From contig NZ_KB217478.1 in NCBI RefSeq assembly GCF_000331305.1, positions 5,491,595-5,555,594 of the forward strand: 64,000 nucleotides of DNA. Direction: 5' to 3'. The position numbers were made by a program, and so were the translations under genes. The stretch is from Calothrix sp. PCC 7103 (GTDB lineage: Bacteria > Cyanobacteriota > Cyanobacteriia > Cyanobacteriales > Nostocaceae). Under the pieces are notes generated by a model. That model did not search any database, was not told where the DNA came from, and was given only the letters and a program-made list of their open reading frames with translations. Below, piece after piece: positions 50,938-59,662 of the stretch (position 1 is its first letter; every line of letters begins with the position of its first letter).

Positions 50938-52050
50938 TTAGTTATTTAGGAATTTTTGTACTATATCTAGGATGCGCGCGGAGGCTTTTCCATCACCGAA
51001 TGGGTTGATAGCGTTTGCCATTGTTTCATACGCAGTTGCATTTGCTAATAGCTCGGCGCCTTCAATTACTATTGAGTTTGAGTTTGTACCTATGAGCTTG
51101 GCTGTTCCTGCTGTTACTGCTTCCGGACGTTCGGTTGTTTCGCGTAGTACTAAAACTGGTTTACCAAGACTTGGCGCCTCTTCTTGTAGTCCACCTGAGT
51201 CTGTTAATAATAGATATGAGCGCATTATTGCTCCAACGAGTTCGGCGTAGTCGAGTGGTTCGGTTAAAAATATACGTTGATGATTACCGAGTATAGCTTG
51301 TAATGGCTCGCGAACTGTGGGATTACGGTGTAACGGAAGTAACAATGCCGTATCAGGGAATTTATCTAATAATTGTAAAAATCCTTGGGCTATATGCTGT
51401 AATGGTTCTCCCCAATTTTCGCGACGATGCACTGTTGATAAGAGTACGCGGTATTTATCCCACTTTAAACCTGGTATGTTACATGGGGGTTGTTTGGCTG
51501 CTACGTCTAATAAGGCATCAATTACTGTATTCCCAGTTAAATGTATTTCACCTAATACACCACTTCGCTGTAAGTTTTCTACTGCTAAACTTGTTGGTGC
51601 AAAGTGTAACTGCGTAATTTGCGATATCAGGCGCCGATTTGCTTCTTCTGGATAAGGGTCATATAATTCATCAGTTCTTAAACCGGCTTCAACGTGTCCA
51701 ACTGGAATTTTTTGATAAAAAGCAGCTAAAGAAGCGGCAAACGCGGTAGTTGTATCTCCCTGAACAATCACTAAATCAGGCTTGTCTTGTTGAAATAATG
51801 TCTCTAACCCTCGCAAACTCCGAATTGTTATATCACTCAAAGATTGCTTAGGCTGCATAATCTCTAAGTCATTATCTGCTTTGATATCAAACAACTGCAT
51901 AACCTGTTCTACCATTTCCCGATGCTGCCCTGTCAATATCACCTTCGATTTTATACCAGTAGCATTTTGAAACACCTTAATTACGGGCGCCAGCTTTATC
52001 GCTTCTGGACGAGTACCTAAAATAATGTAAACAGATTTTTCAATAGTCAT
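50938..52050 (-). CDS. wecB: UDP-N-acetylglucosamine 2-epimerase (non-hydrolysing)
   Basis: Interconverts UDP-GlcNAc and UDP-ManNAc for surface polysaccharide synthesis. Seen: IILGTRPEAIKLAPVI at the start, LTGQHREMV, VIVQGDTTTAFAASLAAF, GHVEAGLRT, PYPEEANRRL, STVHRRENWG, and LLTDSGGLQEEAPSLGKPVL (in part) holding the catalytic residues. 370 residues is normal. It is isolated, with no WecC dehydrogenase next to it. It contains four GGCGCC. Confidence 0.95.
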   Translation of the reverse strand: MTIEKSVYIILGTRPEAIKLAPVIKVFQNATGIKSKVILTGQHREMVEQVMQLFDIKADNDLEIMQPKQSLSDITIRSLRGLETLFQQDKPDLVIVQGDTTTAFAASLAAFYQKIPVGHVEAGLRTDELYDPYPEEANRRLISQITQLHFAPTSLAVENLQRSGVLGEIHLTGNTVIDALLDVAAKQPPCNIPGLKWDKYRVLLSTVHRRENWGEPLQHIAQGFLQLLDKFPDTALLLPLHRNPTVREPLQAILGNHQRIFLTEPLDYAELVGAIMRSYLLLTDSGGLQEEAPSLGKPVLVLRETTERPEAVTAGTAKLIGTNSNSIVIEGAELLANATAYETMANAINPFGDGKASARILDIVQKFLNN

Positions 52051-52173
52051 GCTTCAATAGTCAATAGTTTTAATTATCGTTAACAGCTAAATAGTTAATG
52101 CTTAATTGTAAATAGTCAACCGTCATCCATCACATTAATAATTTGATGCCCACTCAGCACTTAAATAAACATG

Positions 52174-52195
52174 AAAAAACCCGGCACTCACCGGG
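52174..52195 (-). terminator. Intrinsic terminator of the small membrane protein gene
   Basis: On the minus strand CCCGG, loop TGAGTG, CCGGG and then a run of six T. Textbook intrinsic terminator 40 bp after the stop at 52236. Confidence 0.85.
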
Positions 52196-52235
52196 CAGAT
52201 ACACTGTTTATCGAATCGTATAGCAGTAACTGTAA

Positions 52236-52610
52236 CTACTTGTTGAGTTCGCAAGTCAAAGGACAAGCAGCATAAACAGTGGTCTGCATTTGTTCAGCCT
52301 CACCATGTAACCAGCTTAACCACTTCATATCGCTAGGATGAACGCCTTTAGCTGTCAATACACCTGCCGCAATCATAACTGCCATTACATTAAACAGAAT
52401 TAATCCACCCGCAACTAGTAAAACCGCACTAACTGGCATTACTGATTGCAAAACAATCGACAATAGACATCCGACCGTTGCCATTAAAACAACCAACGGG
52501 AAACCAACCACCAATAAGCATACAGCCAATGTAAAAGTCCAAATTAGGAAGCTTTTAATCATTTGCAATGAGTCGGTTTGTCTTAAATCTGATGCAGTAG
52601 CTAAAGTCAT
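52236..52610 (-). CDS. Small membrane protein, hypothetical
   Basis: 124 residues from the ATG at 52610, which has GGAGGAAAGG about 4 bases ahead; an in-frame ATG at 52667 lacks this. Hydrophobic segments at about 20-38, 42-62 and 66-90 (LIWTFTLAVCLLVVGFPLVV, MATVGCLLSIVLQSV, VSAVLLVAGGLILFNVMAVM). The end is soluble with two Cys (AACPLTCELNK). I do not recognise a family. It has its own promoter region and a perfect terminator. Confidence 0.65.
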   Translation of the reverse strand: MTLATASDLRQTDSLQMIKSFLIWTFTLAVCLLVVGFPLVVLMATVGCLLSIVLQSVMPVSAVLLVAGGLILFNVMAVMIAAGVLTAKGVHPSDMKWLSWLHGEAEQMQTTVYAACPLTCELNK

Positions 52611-53341
52611 AACCTTTCCTCCCAAATACACAGCGATAAATCGAAAGTGAGCGCAGAAATCAAACAATTAACTGACTAGCAATTTTGTCGGGGATCGCTC
52701 TCCGATAGAAACCAAGTATATAAAACCCGCCTTAATAGATGAGCATTTCTTTAATAAACTTTACATTTAATCTTTCGTAATTATGGAAGTAAACCCCAAA
52801 TTCGGCGCCGTCAATCTTTCCTTTGGGGTATCTTACATAGTAAAAAAAACCTCAAACAACGCTGATTTTATAGTTTAGGCTACGAATCTGATTACTGAGA
52901 ACCTTAACATTTCTTATCAAAAGTCCTACCCATTCTCATAATTACCAAATTGTCTGAAGCAATTATCTAGTAAACGGTTTGAACTCACTTTAGTAAACAG
53001 TCGTAGCTGAAAATTTCAAAAACCCTCTAATTTAACTTAATGAGGATTATACCGTAAAAATCATAATATTTAATACATATAAACTTTAGTGTATGTACTG
53101 AGAATGGTTATTCGGGTAGATATGTTAAACAAGTAATCAGAAGCAAGTGAGAATTATATCGGCTCATGGCAGAAGTTACAAGTGCAATATTTGATACTAG
53201 TAGAGGAGATATTCAATTACATCTTCTCAATATTTGTTCAAACATGTGTTGTAGCTTTCTGCTTGAGGTAGGAGCGCTTTTCCGCTCCTTTGTTTTAAAG
53301 GTGAATCTCAAGATTGAATATTGTTTAAAAAGTAAAGATAT
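52611..53341. other. Intergenic upstream of pilT with a possible short gene and a terminator
   Basis: 730 bp. Holds a 59-codon frame at 53166-53345 and an intrinsic terminator at 53270-53296, 45 bp ahead of pilT. The rest shows nothing clear. Confidence 0.5.
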
Positions 53342-53345
53342 ATGA
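53166..53345 (+). CDS. Candidate short ORF overlapping the pilT start
   Basis: 59 codons, MAEVTSAIFDTSRGDIQLHL and on, Cys-rich in the middle. Its stop overlaps the pilT ATG (ATGA), typical of translational coupling. However, an intrinsic terminator lies inside it (53270-53296), so the region may instead encode a small RNA ending there. Not recognised. Confidence 0.3.
   Translation: MAEVTSAIFDTSRGDIQLHLLNICSNMCCSFLLEVGALFRSFVLKVNLKIEYCLKSKDI
53270..53296 (+). terminator. Intrinsic terminator 45 bp upstream of pilT
   Basis: AGGAGCG, loop CTTTTC, CGCTCCT, then TTGTTTT. Perfect 7-bp stem with a T-run. Placed between an upstream transcript and pilT; it might attenuate pilT or end a small RNA. 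Confidence 0.75.
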
Positions 53346-54655
53346 CAGATACAATTCGTGCATCCAGTCCAGCTCCATCTGTACCTCGTGGTGTTCCTCC
53401 GGCGCCACCACCACCACCAATGAGTACACAACGGCAGGCAACACAAACATTAGATATGTCAGCCGAGAGAAGCACAAGAGTTGCTCCTCCTGGGGTGCCT
53501 CCAGTACCAACGGCGCCACCACCAGTTGCGGCGGTTGCAGCCAGACCCGGTACACCAGCAGCACAGGGTAATGCACGCGCACAAAGCAATCCCAACAGAT
53601 TGACGATGGCGCAAATAATTAAAGAAGCATACGATAAAGGATTTTCGGATGTCCATTTAGGTGTAGGAGAAGTACCGCGTTTCCGTAACCGAGGCGAAAT
53701 TGAGAAAACCGATTATCCTGTAACCGATAATGAAACCTTCATGTGTTGGTTACGCGAAATAATGACCGAAGAAGAAATTCGTCGCTTTCAAGAACACCTC
53801 GAATTTGATGGCGCCACACAATATGACTTTGCACGTGTGCGGATTAACGTTTTTGATTCGATGCTTGGCAACGCGATGGTGCTTCGATTGATTCCATTAA
53901 AAATCTTAACAATGGAACAATTGCGTTTACCACCAATATTCCGCGATGTTTGTCATTACCATAAAGGTTTGATATTGGTGACAGGCCCCACAGGTTCAGG
54001 TAAATCGACGACAATGGCGGCAATGATGGACTATATGAATCATGAAATGCCTCGCCACATTATCACCATCGAAGACCCGATTGAATTTGTTCACCAAAGT
54101 AAAAAAGCTTTAATTAAGCAGCGCGAAGTGGGAATGCACACCCGCAAATTCGATAATGCCTTAAAAGCAGCATTACGGGAAGACCCAGATGTAATACTCG
54201 TGGGTGAAATGCGCGATAAAGAAACAGTAAACACCGCACTCAAAGCTGCTCAAACAGGTCACTTAGTAATGGGAACCCTGCACACTAACAGTGCTGTCAA
54301 AACAATTGAACGTATTTTGAACCTTTACTCAGCAGAAGAGCAAGATGCAATGCGTGTTGCGGTTGCAGAATCATTAGTTGCAGTAATTGCCCAAGGATTG
54401 TGTAGAACAACCGATGGTAAACGCGCCGCATTCCACGATATCCTAATTAACACAGATGCTGTTAAAGAATGGATAAAAGATGGTAAATACGATGAAATCG
54501 GCGAATTAATGAAGCAAGCCAGCTTTGACGGTATGATAACCATGAACCAAGCATTGCTCAATCTCTATCAAGAAGGACGAATCACTGAAGAAACCGCTTT
54601 GGAAATGTCGCCAACACCTAACGAAATGGCACAATTCCTCAGAGGCAGAGTTTAA
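53342..54655 (+). CDS. pilT: Type IV pilus retraction ATPase PilT with a proline-rich N-terminus
   Basis: Hexameric ATPase that depolymerises type IV pili, at the cytoplasmic face. Residues 1-85 are a low-complexity Pro/Ala region (PPAPPPPP, VPPVPTAPPPVAAVAARPGT), the PAS-like N-domain begins about 87 (LTMAQIIKEAYDKGFSDVHL), Walker A is GPTGSGKS (215-222), ITIEDPIEFVH holds the Asp box, DPDVILVGEMRD is Walker B, and GHLVMGTLHTNSA is the His box. The core is standard; the Pro-rich extension is longer than in most PilT proteins. PilB and PilC are not adjacent. Type IV pili drive motility of hormogonia. Confidence 0.93.
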   Translation: MTDTIRASSPAPSVPRGVPPAPPPPPMSTQRQATQTLDMSAERSTRVAPPGVPPVPTAPPPVAAVAARPGTPAAQGNARAQSNPNRLTMAQIIKEAYDKGFSDVHLGVGEVPRFRNRGEIEKTDYPVTDNETFMCWLREIMTEEEIRRFQEHLEFDGATQYDFARVRINVFDSMLGNAMVLRLIPLKILTMEQLRLPPIFRDVCHYHKGLILVTGPTGSGKSTTMAAMMDYMNHEMPRHIITIEDPIEFVHQSKKALIKQREVGMHTRKFDNALKAALREDPDVILVGEMRDKETVNTALKAAQTGHLVMGTLHTNSAVKTIERILNLYSAEEQDAMRVAVAESLVAVIAQGLCRTTDGKRAAFHDILINTDAVKEWIKDGKYDEIGELMKQASFDGMITMNQALLNLYQEGRITEETALEMSPTPNEMAQFLRGRV

Positions 54656-54663
54656 AAAAGTTA

Positions 54664-54757
54664 ACACTGCTGAGTGCTGAGTTTATAGTTAAGAGTAAAG
54701 AGTAAAATTCTAACTTCTCACTCCTCACCCCTGACTCAGCACTCAACACTCAACACG
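54664..54757. repeat. Heptamer-repeat block, inverted
   Basis: ACTGCTGAGTGCTGAG at the left; CTGACTCAGCACTCAACACT at the right. Fills the pilT-KaiB-like gene spacer and can fold on itself. Same family as at 812, 7505, 10385 and 37338. Confidence 0.75.
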
Positions 54758-54768
54758 AGCGCACTAAA

Positions 54769-55527
54769 TTGGCACAAAATCCGCTACCAAAATTGTTTAA
54801 AGGCATTGCCTTGTTTACACCTGGAGGAGATATGCTTTACTGTATTGACCCCAGTAAACAGGGTAGATGGCATTCGCACTTGTGTAGTACTTTACAGAGG
54901 ATCTTAGATTTATCAGAACCGCCACATTTCTTAGTACCTTGTTATACAGCTACAATTGACCACTGGTTAGACCCACAAAGTCAACAAATAAGAACATTTG
55001 CAGAAGCGCATCCAGCAGTAATTCGATATCAAGCTTTATTAAATGTAATTTTTGATACTCGTGGTTTAGTATGGCAAAAGGCGCCGTGGAAAGAGGGGTT
55101 ATGTGATAGCTTAGTATTATCTACATATCGTTCAACATTTCCTCAACTATGGGAAGACCATGATTTAATAGTTCGTACAGACTTAGCAGAAAATGAATTT
55201 AAGGCGCCGACTTTAACATTACCGACACAAGAAGAAAATACACAAGCATACGTTCTAAGACTATTTGTAGCAGGACGAAGCCCCAACACCGAACGTATAT
55301 TAAAATTTCTCTACGAATTACTTGAAAAATATCTAAGTCATCCTTATACACTCAAAGTAATAGACGTATTAAGTCATCCTGAACTAGCAGAAGCAAATCA
55401 AATATCAGCCACACCGACTTTATTAAAAGTTTACCCACAACCAATACGACGTGTTATAGGTGATTTAGATAACGCCGAACGCATTTTACACATGCTTGGC
55501 ACCAAAGAACAACCGTGGGATATTTAA
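54769..55527 (+). CDS. KaiB-domain protein with an uncharacterised N-terminal domain
   Basis: 252 residues from a TTG codon at 54769 (no ATG upstream; the first internal ATG is 20 codons in). Residues about 162-245 are a KaiB-type thioredoxin-like domain: YVLRLFVAGRSPNTERILKF, TLKVIDVLSHPELAEANQIS and ATPTLLKVYPQPIRRVIGDL, all close to KaiB. The first 155 residues are conserved-looking, contain WHSHLCSTLQRILDLSEPP and FDTRGLVWQKAPWKEG, and match nothing I know. KaiB binds KaiC in the clock, and SasA carries a KaiB-like sensor; this protein may be another reader of KaiC or an unrelated adaptor. It is downstream of pilT on the same strand, 113 bp away. Confidence 0.7.
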   Translation: MAQNPLPKLFKGIALFTPGGDMLYCIDPSKQGRWHSHLCSTLQRILDLSEPPHFLVPCYTATIDHWLDPQSQQIRTFAEAHPAVIRYQALLNVIFDTRGLVWQKAPWKEGLCDSLVLSTYRSTFPQLWEDHDLIVRTDLAENEFKAPTLTLPTQEENTQAYVLRLFVAGRSPNTERILKFLYELLEKYLSHPYTLKVIDVLSHPELAEANQISATPTLLKVYPQPIRRVIGDLDNAERILHMLGTKEQPWDI

Positions 55528-55578
55528 GTGTCTGTCCTAATATATATATATAGAGCCAACATCCGCGCATAATCTAAA

Positions 55579-56163
55579 ATGACTATAAGTACTATTACTG
55601 CTAAACGTTTTACGATAGAAGAATACGAGCGTTTAGCTCAACTCGGATTTTTTAATGAGAATGACCGAGTTGAGCTTATTAGAGGAGAAATAATTTTAAT
55701 GGCAGCAAAAGGTACACCCCATGCAGTTTGTGAAACAAGGCTAGAACGAGAATTAAATAAACTTATCGGAGAACGTGCAACCTTACGCAGTCAACTGCCA
55801 ATTATAATCCCTGACTCTAGCGAACCAGAACCTGATAGAGTCATCGCTAAAAACCGAGATGATGATTATCTTAATTCTCATCCTATCCCAAAAGATATAC
55901 TATTATTAATTGAAATTTCTGATTCAACTTTAAAATTTGACCAAGACGAGAAATTACCTCTTTACGCAGAAGCAGGTATCAAATATTACTGGATATTCAA
56001 TTTAGTCGATAATCATTTAGAAATATATAGTGAGGCAATAAAAGACCTTCAAGGTAAATTTACTTATCGTCGAAAAGAAATTTTATTACCGAATGAAACA
56101 GTAATTATTCCTTGTTTTCCTGATTTGACGCTCAATTTATCTAAAGTATTTCCAAATACATAA
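55579..56163 (+). CDS. Uma2 family (DUF820) endonuclease-like protein
   Basis: 194-residue PD-(D/E)XK-fold protein of the Uma2 family. Seen: FTIEEYERLAQLGFFNENDR, VELIRGEIILMAAKGTPHA, EPEPDRVIAKNR with the core Asp position shifted, ILLLIEISDSTLKFDQDEK with Glu, and LYAEAGIKYYWIFNLVDNH. In this gene the first acidic residue is in EPDRVI where related proteins have PDVSV; otherwise it looks intact. A run of four ACATCAA repeats follows the stop. No operon partner. Confidence 0.85.
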   Translation: MTISTITAKRFTIEEYERLAQLGFFNENDRVELIRGEIILMAAKGTPHAVCETRLERELNKLIGERATLRSQLPIIIPDSSEPEPDRVIAKNRDDDYLNSHPIPKDILLLIEISDSTLKFDQDEKLPLYAEAGIKYYWIFNLVDNHLEIYSEAIKDLQGKFTYRRKEILLPNETVIIPCFPDLTLNLSKVFPNT

Positions 56164-56164
56164 A

Positions 56165-56192
56165 ACATCAAACATCAAACATCAAACATCAA
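56165..56192. repeat. Four tandem ACATCAA heptamers
   Basis: Perfect 7-bp repeat, four units, between the Uma2 stop and the end of the convergent methyltransferase gene. Confidence 0.9.
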
Positions 56193-56965
56193 ACTAATAT
56201 ATGAATACTTGTTTGATACACCATTTCAACAAAACCCCTTTCTGAACAAAACTTTTCGTATAAGTCTTGTAAACCAGAAATAAGATTTTCATGACTTTCC
56301 CCTTCAGTTGGAAGATAAGAAATACTCCGAGTGCGTCCTATCAAAGCATCTAAATCTAATTCTTGTCGATACTTTGTTGTACATTCATGTTGACAATAAT
56401 TTGTGAAATATTGAGTTTGCTCTAATGTTTCAAAGGATGTGTCTGGTTGTTCACAGGGGTGGTCATTAGATACTGCACGAATAAAACGGCTGTACTTCCC
56501 AGTAAAATCATCACTTTGATCACGATTATTCCATACGAGAGCCAAACGACCATTCGGTTTTAAAATACGGCGAAATTCCATTAAAGTTGGTTCTGGGTCA
56601 AACCAGTGAAATGCTTGAAATGCTGTTACTAAATCAACTGATGCATCTGGTAAATTAGTCGCTTCTGCACTCCCGGAGCGATATTCGACATTAGGGTGTG
56701 TTTGTGCAACTTCTCGCATTGCTGCATTTGGTTCAACTGCAATAACCTTTACTCCACGGGAAGCTAATAACCGAGATGCTATTCCTGTACCTGCACCAAT
56801 GTCCGCTGCTAAAATTTCTACAGCAGGCGCCAGTCCTTCTAAGATAATATCAATCGCTTCAGGTGGATAACTGGGACGATACTTTACGTAATCATCCGCA
56901 CGTTGTGTAAACCGATTAAGTGGGTCTAGTGTGTATAAGTCAGCTGCACTTTGATTGTTTTGCAT
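56189..56965 (-). CDS. Class I SAM-dependent methyltransferase (copy A)
   Basis: 258 residues. Rossmann-fold methyltransferase of the UbiE/Methyltransf_11 type: motif I AADIGAGTGIASRLL (about 54-68), VEPNAAMREVAQTHP in motif II, ATNLPDASVDLVTAFQAFHW in motifs III-IV, and LKPNGRLALVWNNRD. It is a paralogue of the gene at 57252: the first about 150 residues are nearly the same, while the C-terminal substrate part differs more. Both are on the same strand 286 bp apart, so they came from a tandem duplication. The substrate is unknown. Confidence 0.85.
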   Translation of the reverse strand: MQNNQSAADLYTLDPLNRFTQRADDYVKYRPSYPPEAIDIILEGLAPAVEILAADIGAGTGIASRLLASRGVKVIAVEPNAAMREVAQTHPNVEYRSGSAEATNLPDASVDLVTAFQAFHWFDPEPTLMEFRRILKPNGRLALVWNNRDQSDDFTGKYSRFIRAVSNDHPCEQPDTSFETLEQTQYFTNYCQHECTTKYRQELDLDALIGRTRSISYLPTEGESHENLISGLQDLYEKFCSERGFVEMVYQTSIHILV

Positions 56966-57223
56966 GGGTTTGGGTTTAGTGGCGCCTTGCTTACTTTATA
57001 GCTAAAGGGAAAGCCTGTGCAGTCAAGTGTATAAAAATCTCGCTAATCACAAAAATTATCCTGTAAAATAGCGTCTTTTTTGCGTTCATGGAGTGTCTCC
57101 GGAGGAGAATAATACGATTATTCATAGCAATCGCAATTATCCAGCCTTGGCGCCGCTAATTACTTGCAAAATCATCTTTTCTTAAACTTCAAGTCACAAA
57201 AATTAAAATATTTAACTTCACTT

Positions 57224-57252
57224 CTTGTGGAACAGGCATCCTTGCCTGTCCC
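57224..57252. repeat. CTTGTGGAACAGGCATCC palindrome copy
   Basis: CTTGTGGAACAGGCATCCTT then GCCTGTCC; reaches the stop codon of methyltransferase copy B. Same family as 19954, 33281, 63899 and 63945. Confidence 0.75.
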
Positions 57253-58028
57253 TAACTCAACACATAAACATTAGTCTGGTAAACTATATACACCAACCCA
57301 TCCCTATCACAAAACCTTTCATACAAACCTCGCAACCCAGAAATAAGTCTCTCATAACCCTCCCCTTCACGCGGAACATAAGAAGTACTCATAGCACGTC
57401 CTATCAAACCATCAAAATCTAACTCTTGACGATATGGAATTGGTTCGTGTTCGTAATAACTCCTAAAATATTGAGTTTGCCGTAATGGTTCTACTAACTC
57501 TAACCTTGACTTACTTGGATGGTTATTAGATAGCGCACGGACAAAATGATTATATTCTTCAGTAAAAGCATCATTCTTATCACGATTATTCCACACAACA
57601 GCCAAACGTCCACCCGGTTTTAAAATACGACGAAATTCCAACAAAGTTGGTTCAGGGTTAAACCAGTGAAAAGCTTGAAATGCCGTTACCAAATCAACCG
57701 ATGCATCTGGTAAATTAGTTGCTTCCGCACCACCATCACGGTATTCGACATTAGGGTGCGTTTGTGCAGCTTCCCGCATTGCTGCATTTGGTTCAACTGC
57801 AATAACCTTAACTCCACGGGAAGCTAATAACCGCGACGCAATTCCTGTACCCGCACCAATATCCGCTGCTAAAATTTGTTGATCAGGCGCCAGTCCTTCA
57901 AAGATAAAATCAATTGCCTGCGTTGGATAACTGGGACGATGCTTTACATAATCATCCGCACGTTCTGTAAATCGCTCACGTGGATTTAAAGTATACAACG
58001 GTGTAGCTGCATTTAGATTGTCTTGCAT
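57252..58028 (-). CDS. Class I SAM-dependent methyltransferase (copy B)
   Basis: 258 residues, paralogue of copy A at 56189. Same motifs (AADIGAGTGIASRLL, VEPNAAMREAAQTHP, ATNLPDASVDLVTAFQAFHW). The C-terminal third (PYRQELDFDGLIGRAMSTSY and YEHEPI) differs clearly from copy A, so the two may have different substrates. Upstream 80 bp carry two GGCGCC and no further gene. Confidence 0.85.
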   Translation of the reverse strand: MQDNLNAATPLYTLNPRERFTERADDYVKHRPSYPTQAIDFIFEGLAPDQQILAADIGAGTGIASRLLASRGVKVIAVEPNAAMREAAQTHPNVEYRDGGAEATNLPDASVDLVTAFQAFHWFNPEPTLLEFRRILKPGGRLAVVWNNRDKNDAFTEEYNHFVRALSNNHPSKSRLELVEPLRQTQYFRSYYEHEPIPYRQELDFDGLIGRAMSTSYVPREGEGYERLISGLRGLYERFCDRDGLVYIVYQTNVYVLS

Positions 58029-58112
58029 GAGTTTAAATGGTGGCGCCGTGCTTATTTTAAATTAACTCTCCTGAACGTACAACCCAAACAGGCGCCACAA
58101 ACATGTAAATTA

Positions 58113-58739
58113 TCAAGGTAAATATTGGAATTGATTCCACAGTATTTCTTGAGCATCTCTAACTGTTTTCACACGTCGAGATGTCAGCGCTTCGCTTTCT
58201 TTAGCTAAAATTTTGAATCCTTTTCCCTCACGTTGGTAAACAATAGTTACAGGGAAAGGTTTAGCTCCTGTTCGGCCAATACCCGTGATATAGTCAGCTA
58301 AAACTAAAATACCATCTTCATTAGGGTCAGAAAAACCTAGTTGTATAAAAGACACAGCCTTTACATCATGAACTCTCCAACCAGTAGGTGTTAAATCCTC
58401 TGATTGTGGAAAAGTATAAACAACACGATTATTTTTGACTAAATATATTCCAAGTGTATTTTCGTTATTAAGAGCAGGGACAAAGAAACAAGAACCACAT
58501 TCTGGTAAACTAACTCGGAAACTTTGGTTAATAATTGGGGTTTGCTTAGGTAGTGCCGCGCGAATTTGACGGGCATCCCTAGCAGAAAGACGTTGTGGAC
58601 GTACTTGCTTTGTTTGTGCTTGAACTATATTATCTTTAGAGGAAGCAATACTTGGACTGTATGAGTCTAACAATAAAAATGTACTAACAAGTAGTGTTAA
58701 GTTGATTATACGTATACATTTTTGAATATTGATTGTCAT
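58113..58739 (-). CDS. Secreted hypothetical protein
   Basis: 208 residues. N-terminal signal peptide (IRIINLTLLVSTFLLLDSY, cut near IASS) and then a basic linker (TKQVRPQRLSARDARQIRAA). The mature part has SLPECGSCFFVPALNNENTL with a CxxC and many beta-strands (NRVVYTFPQ, AVSFIQLGFSDPNEDGILVL, PVTIVYQREGKGFKIL). It looks like a periplasmic or extracellular beta-sheet protein; family not recognised. The gene has no GGCGCC and the region around it is poor in them. Confidence 0.65.
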   Translation of the reverse strand: MTINIQKCIRIINLTLLVSTFLLLDSYSPSIASSKDNIVQAQTKQVRPQRLSARDARQIRAALPKQTPIINQSFRVSLPECGSCFFVPALNNENTLGIYLVKNNRVVYTFPQSEDLTPTGWRVHDVKAVSFIQLGFSDPNEDGILVLADYITGIGRTGAKPFPVTIVYQREGKGFKILAKESEALTSRRVKTVRDAQEILWNQFQYLP

Positions 58740-59210
58740 TTTTTTATCAGCGTCAAATATATGGTGATAAGCTTACCCACTGTTATAGCCTATTTTTACT
58801 TTCCGTACCTAGAATAAATATTCAAATATGGTTTAAATTATTACTGTTAAAACTCAAACAAGCAACATACGTAGTTCAATCTTCGGTAGACCTTCGTGTT
58901 GTGCTTTGTTGATAAAGTGATTGCTTACTAAACTAAGCGCAGATAAACTAATTAACACCTAGTAAATTTACGGAATTTTGTATCTGAACTTACACAGTAG
59001 TACACAAACCTGTTATCGATTTGTTTATACTGCGAACGGGTAAAAACTAAACTTTGTCATGCTGAACGGAGCGCAGCGGAGTGAAGCATCTTGGAGATTC
59101 TTCGCTACGCTCAGAATGACATTTCTTACCCGTTTTGAGTATAATAACCTTCCCTCTTGATTTATTATATATACTTGAGTAAGTTTGGTTATTACTAAAG
59201 AAAGTTAAGT
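58740..59210. other. Intergenic with one dispersed repeat
   Basis: 470 bp. Apart from the repeat at 59055-59122, AT-rich with nothing recognisable. Confidence 0.5.
59055..59122. repeat. TGTCATGCTGAACGGAGCG inverted repeat
   Basis: TTGTCATGCTGAACGGAGCG at the left and TTCGCTACGCTCAGAATGAC at the right. Same family as 42534-42610, with a longer left arm. Confidence 0.8.
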
Positions 59211-59411
59211 ATGAAAACTCTTAAAGAAATTAAACTCGCTATAAGCCAGCTTTCAGAAGAAGAGCTTGCAAGTTTCCGTACATGGTTTGCAGAATTCGAC
59301 GCTACTATTTGGGATAAACAATTTGAGGCAGATGTAGCTGCGGGGAAATTAGATACACTAGCTAAAAAAGCATTACAACATTTGAGAGAAGGACGTTGTA
59401 CTGACTTGTGA
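59211..59411 (+). CDS. Antitoxin of a RelE/ParE-type toxin-antitoxin pair
   Basis: 66 residues, acidic and mainly helical (LKEIKLAISQLSEEELASFR, FEADVAAGKLDTLAKKALQH). The C-terminal part fits the toxin-wrapping arm of small antitoxins. It overlaps the toxin gene by 4 bases (GTGA), the typical coupling of these operons, and precedes it. It lacks a clear DNA-binding domain, so autoregulation may be weak. Surroundings are poor in GGCGCC, in line with transfer. Confidence 0.8.
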   Translation: MKTLKEIKLAISQLSEEELASFRTWFAEFDATIWDKQFEADVAAGKLDTLAKKALQHLREGRCTDL

Positions 59412-59662
59412 AACACAGAGCGACACCAGACTTTTGGTATTTTTACCGACAATTGCCAAGCAATATCCAAGAACTTGCAGACAGATGCTACGAGTTGCTT
59501 AAACAAGACCCGAAATATCCGTCACTTCATTTTAAGAAAGTAGGCCAGTTTTGGTCAGTACGAGTTGGTTTGCATTATCGTGCGCTTGCTGTAGAAGATA
59601 ACGATGATATCGCTTGGTTTTGGATTGGGTCACATGCGGAATATGATAAGCTTTTGAGTTAA
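59408..59662 (+). CDS. RelE/ParE superfamily toxin
   Basis: 84 residues from a GTG that overlaps the antitoxin stop. RelE/ParE-like fold: DFWYFYRQLPSNIQELADRC, LKQDPKYPSLHFKKV and WSVRVGLHYRALAV with Arg and Tyr near the toxic centre, then WFWIGSHAEYDKL. The last motif, GSHAEYDKL, is characteristic of this cyanobacterial group. The likely activity is mRNA cleavage (RelE) or gyrase binding (ParE); it cannot be decided here. Confidence 0.85.
   Translation: MKHRATPDFWYFYRQLPSNIQELADRCYELLKQDPKYPSLHFKKVGQFWSVRVGLHYRALAVEDNDDIAWFWIGSHAEYDKLLS

Noticed and set aside
53213-53656. Several minus-strand frames opposite the pilT proline-rich region
   Set aside because: Low-complexity Gly/Trp/Val-rich products of the CCACCA-type coding strand; pilT is clearly the real gene.
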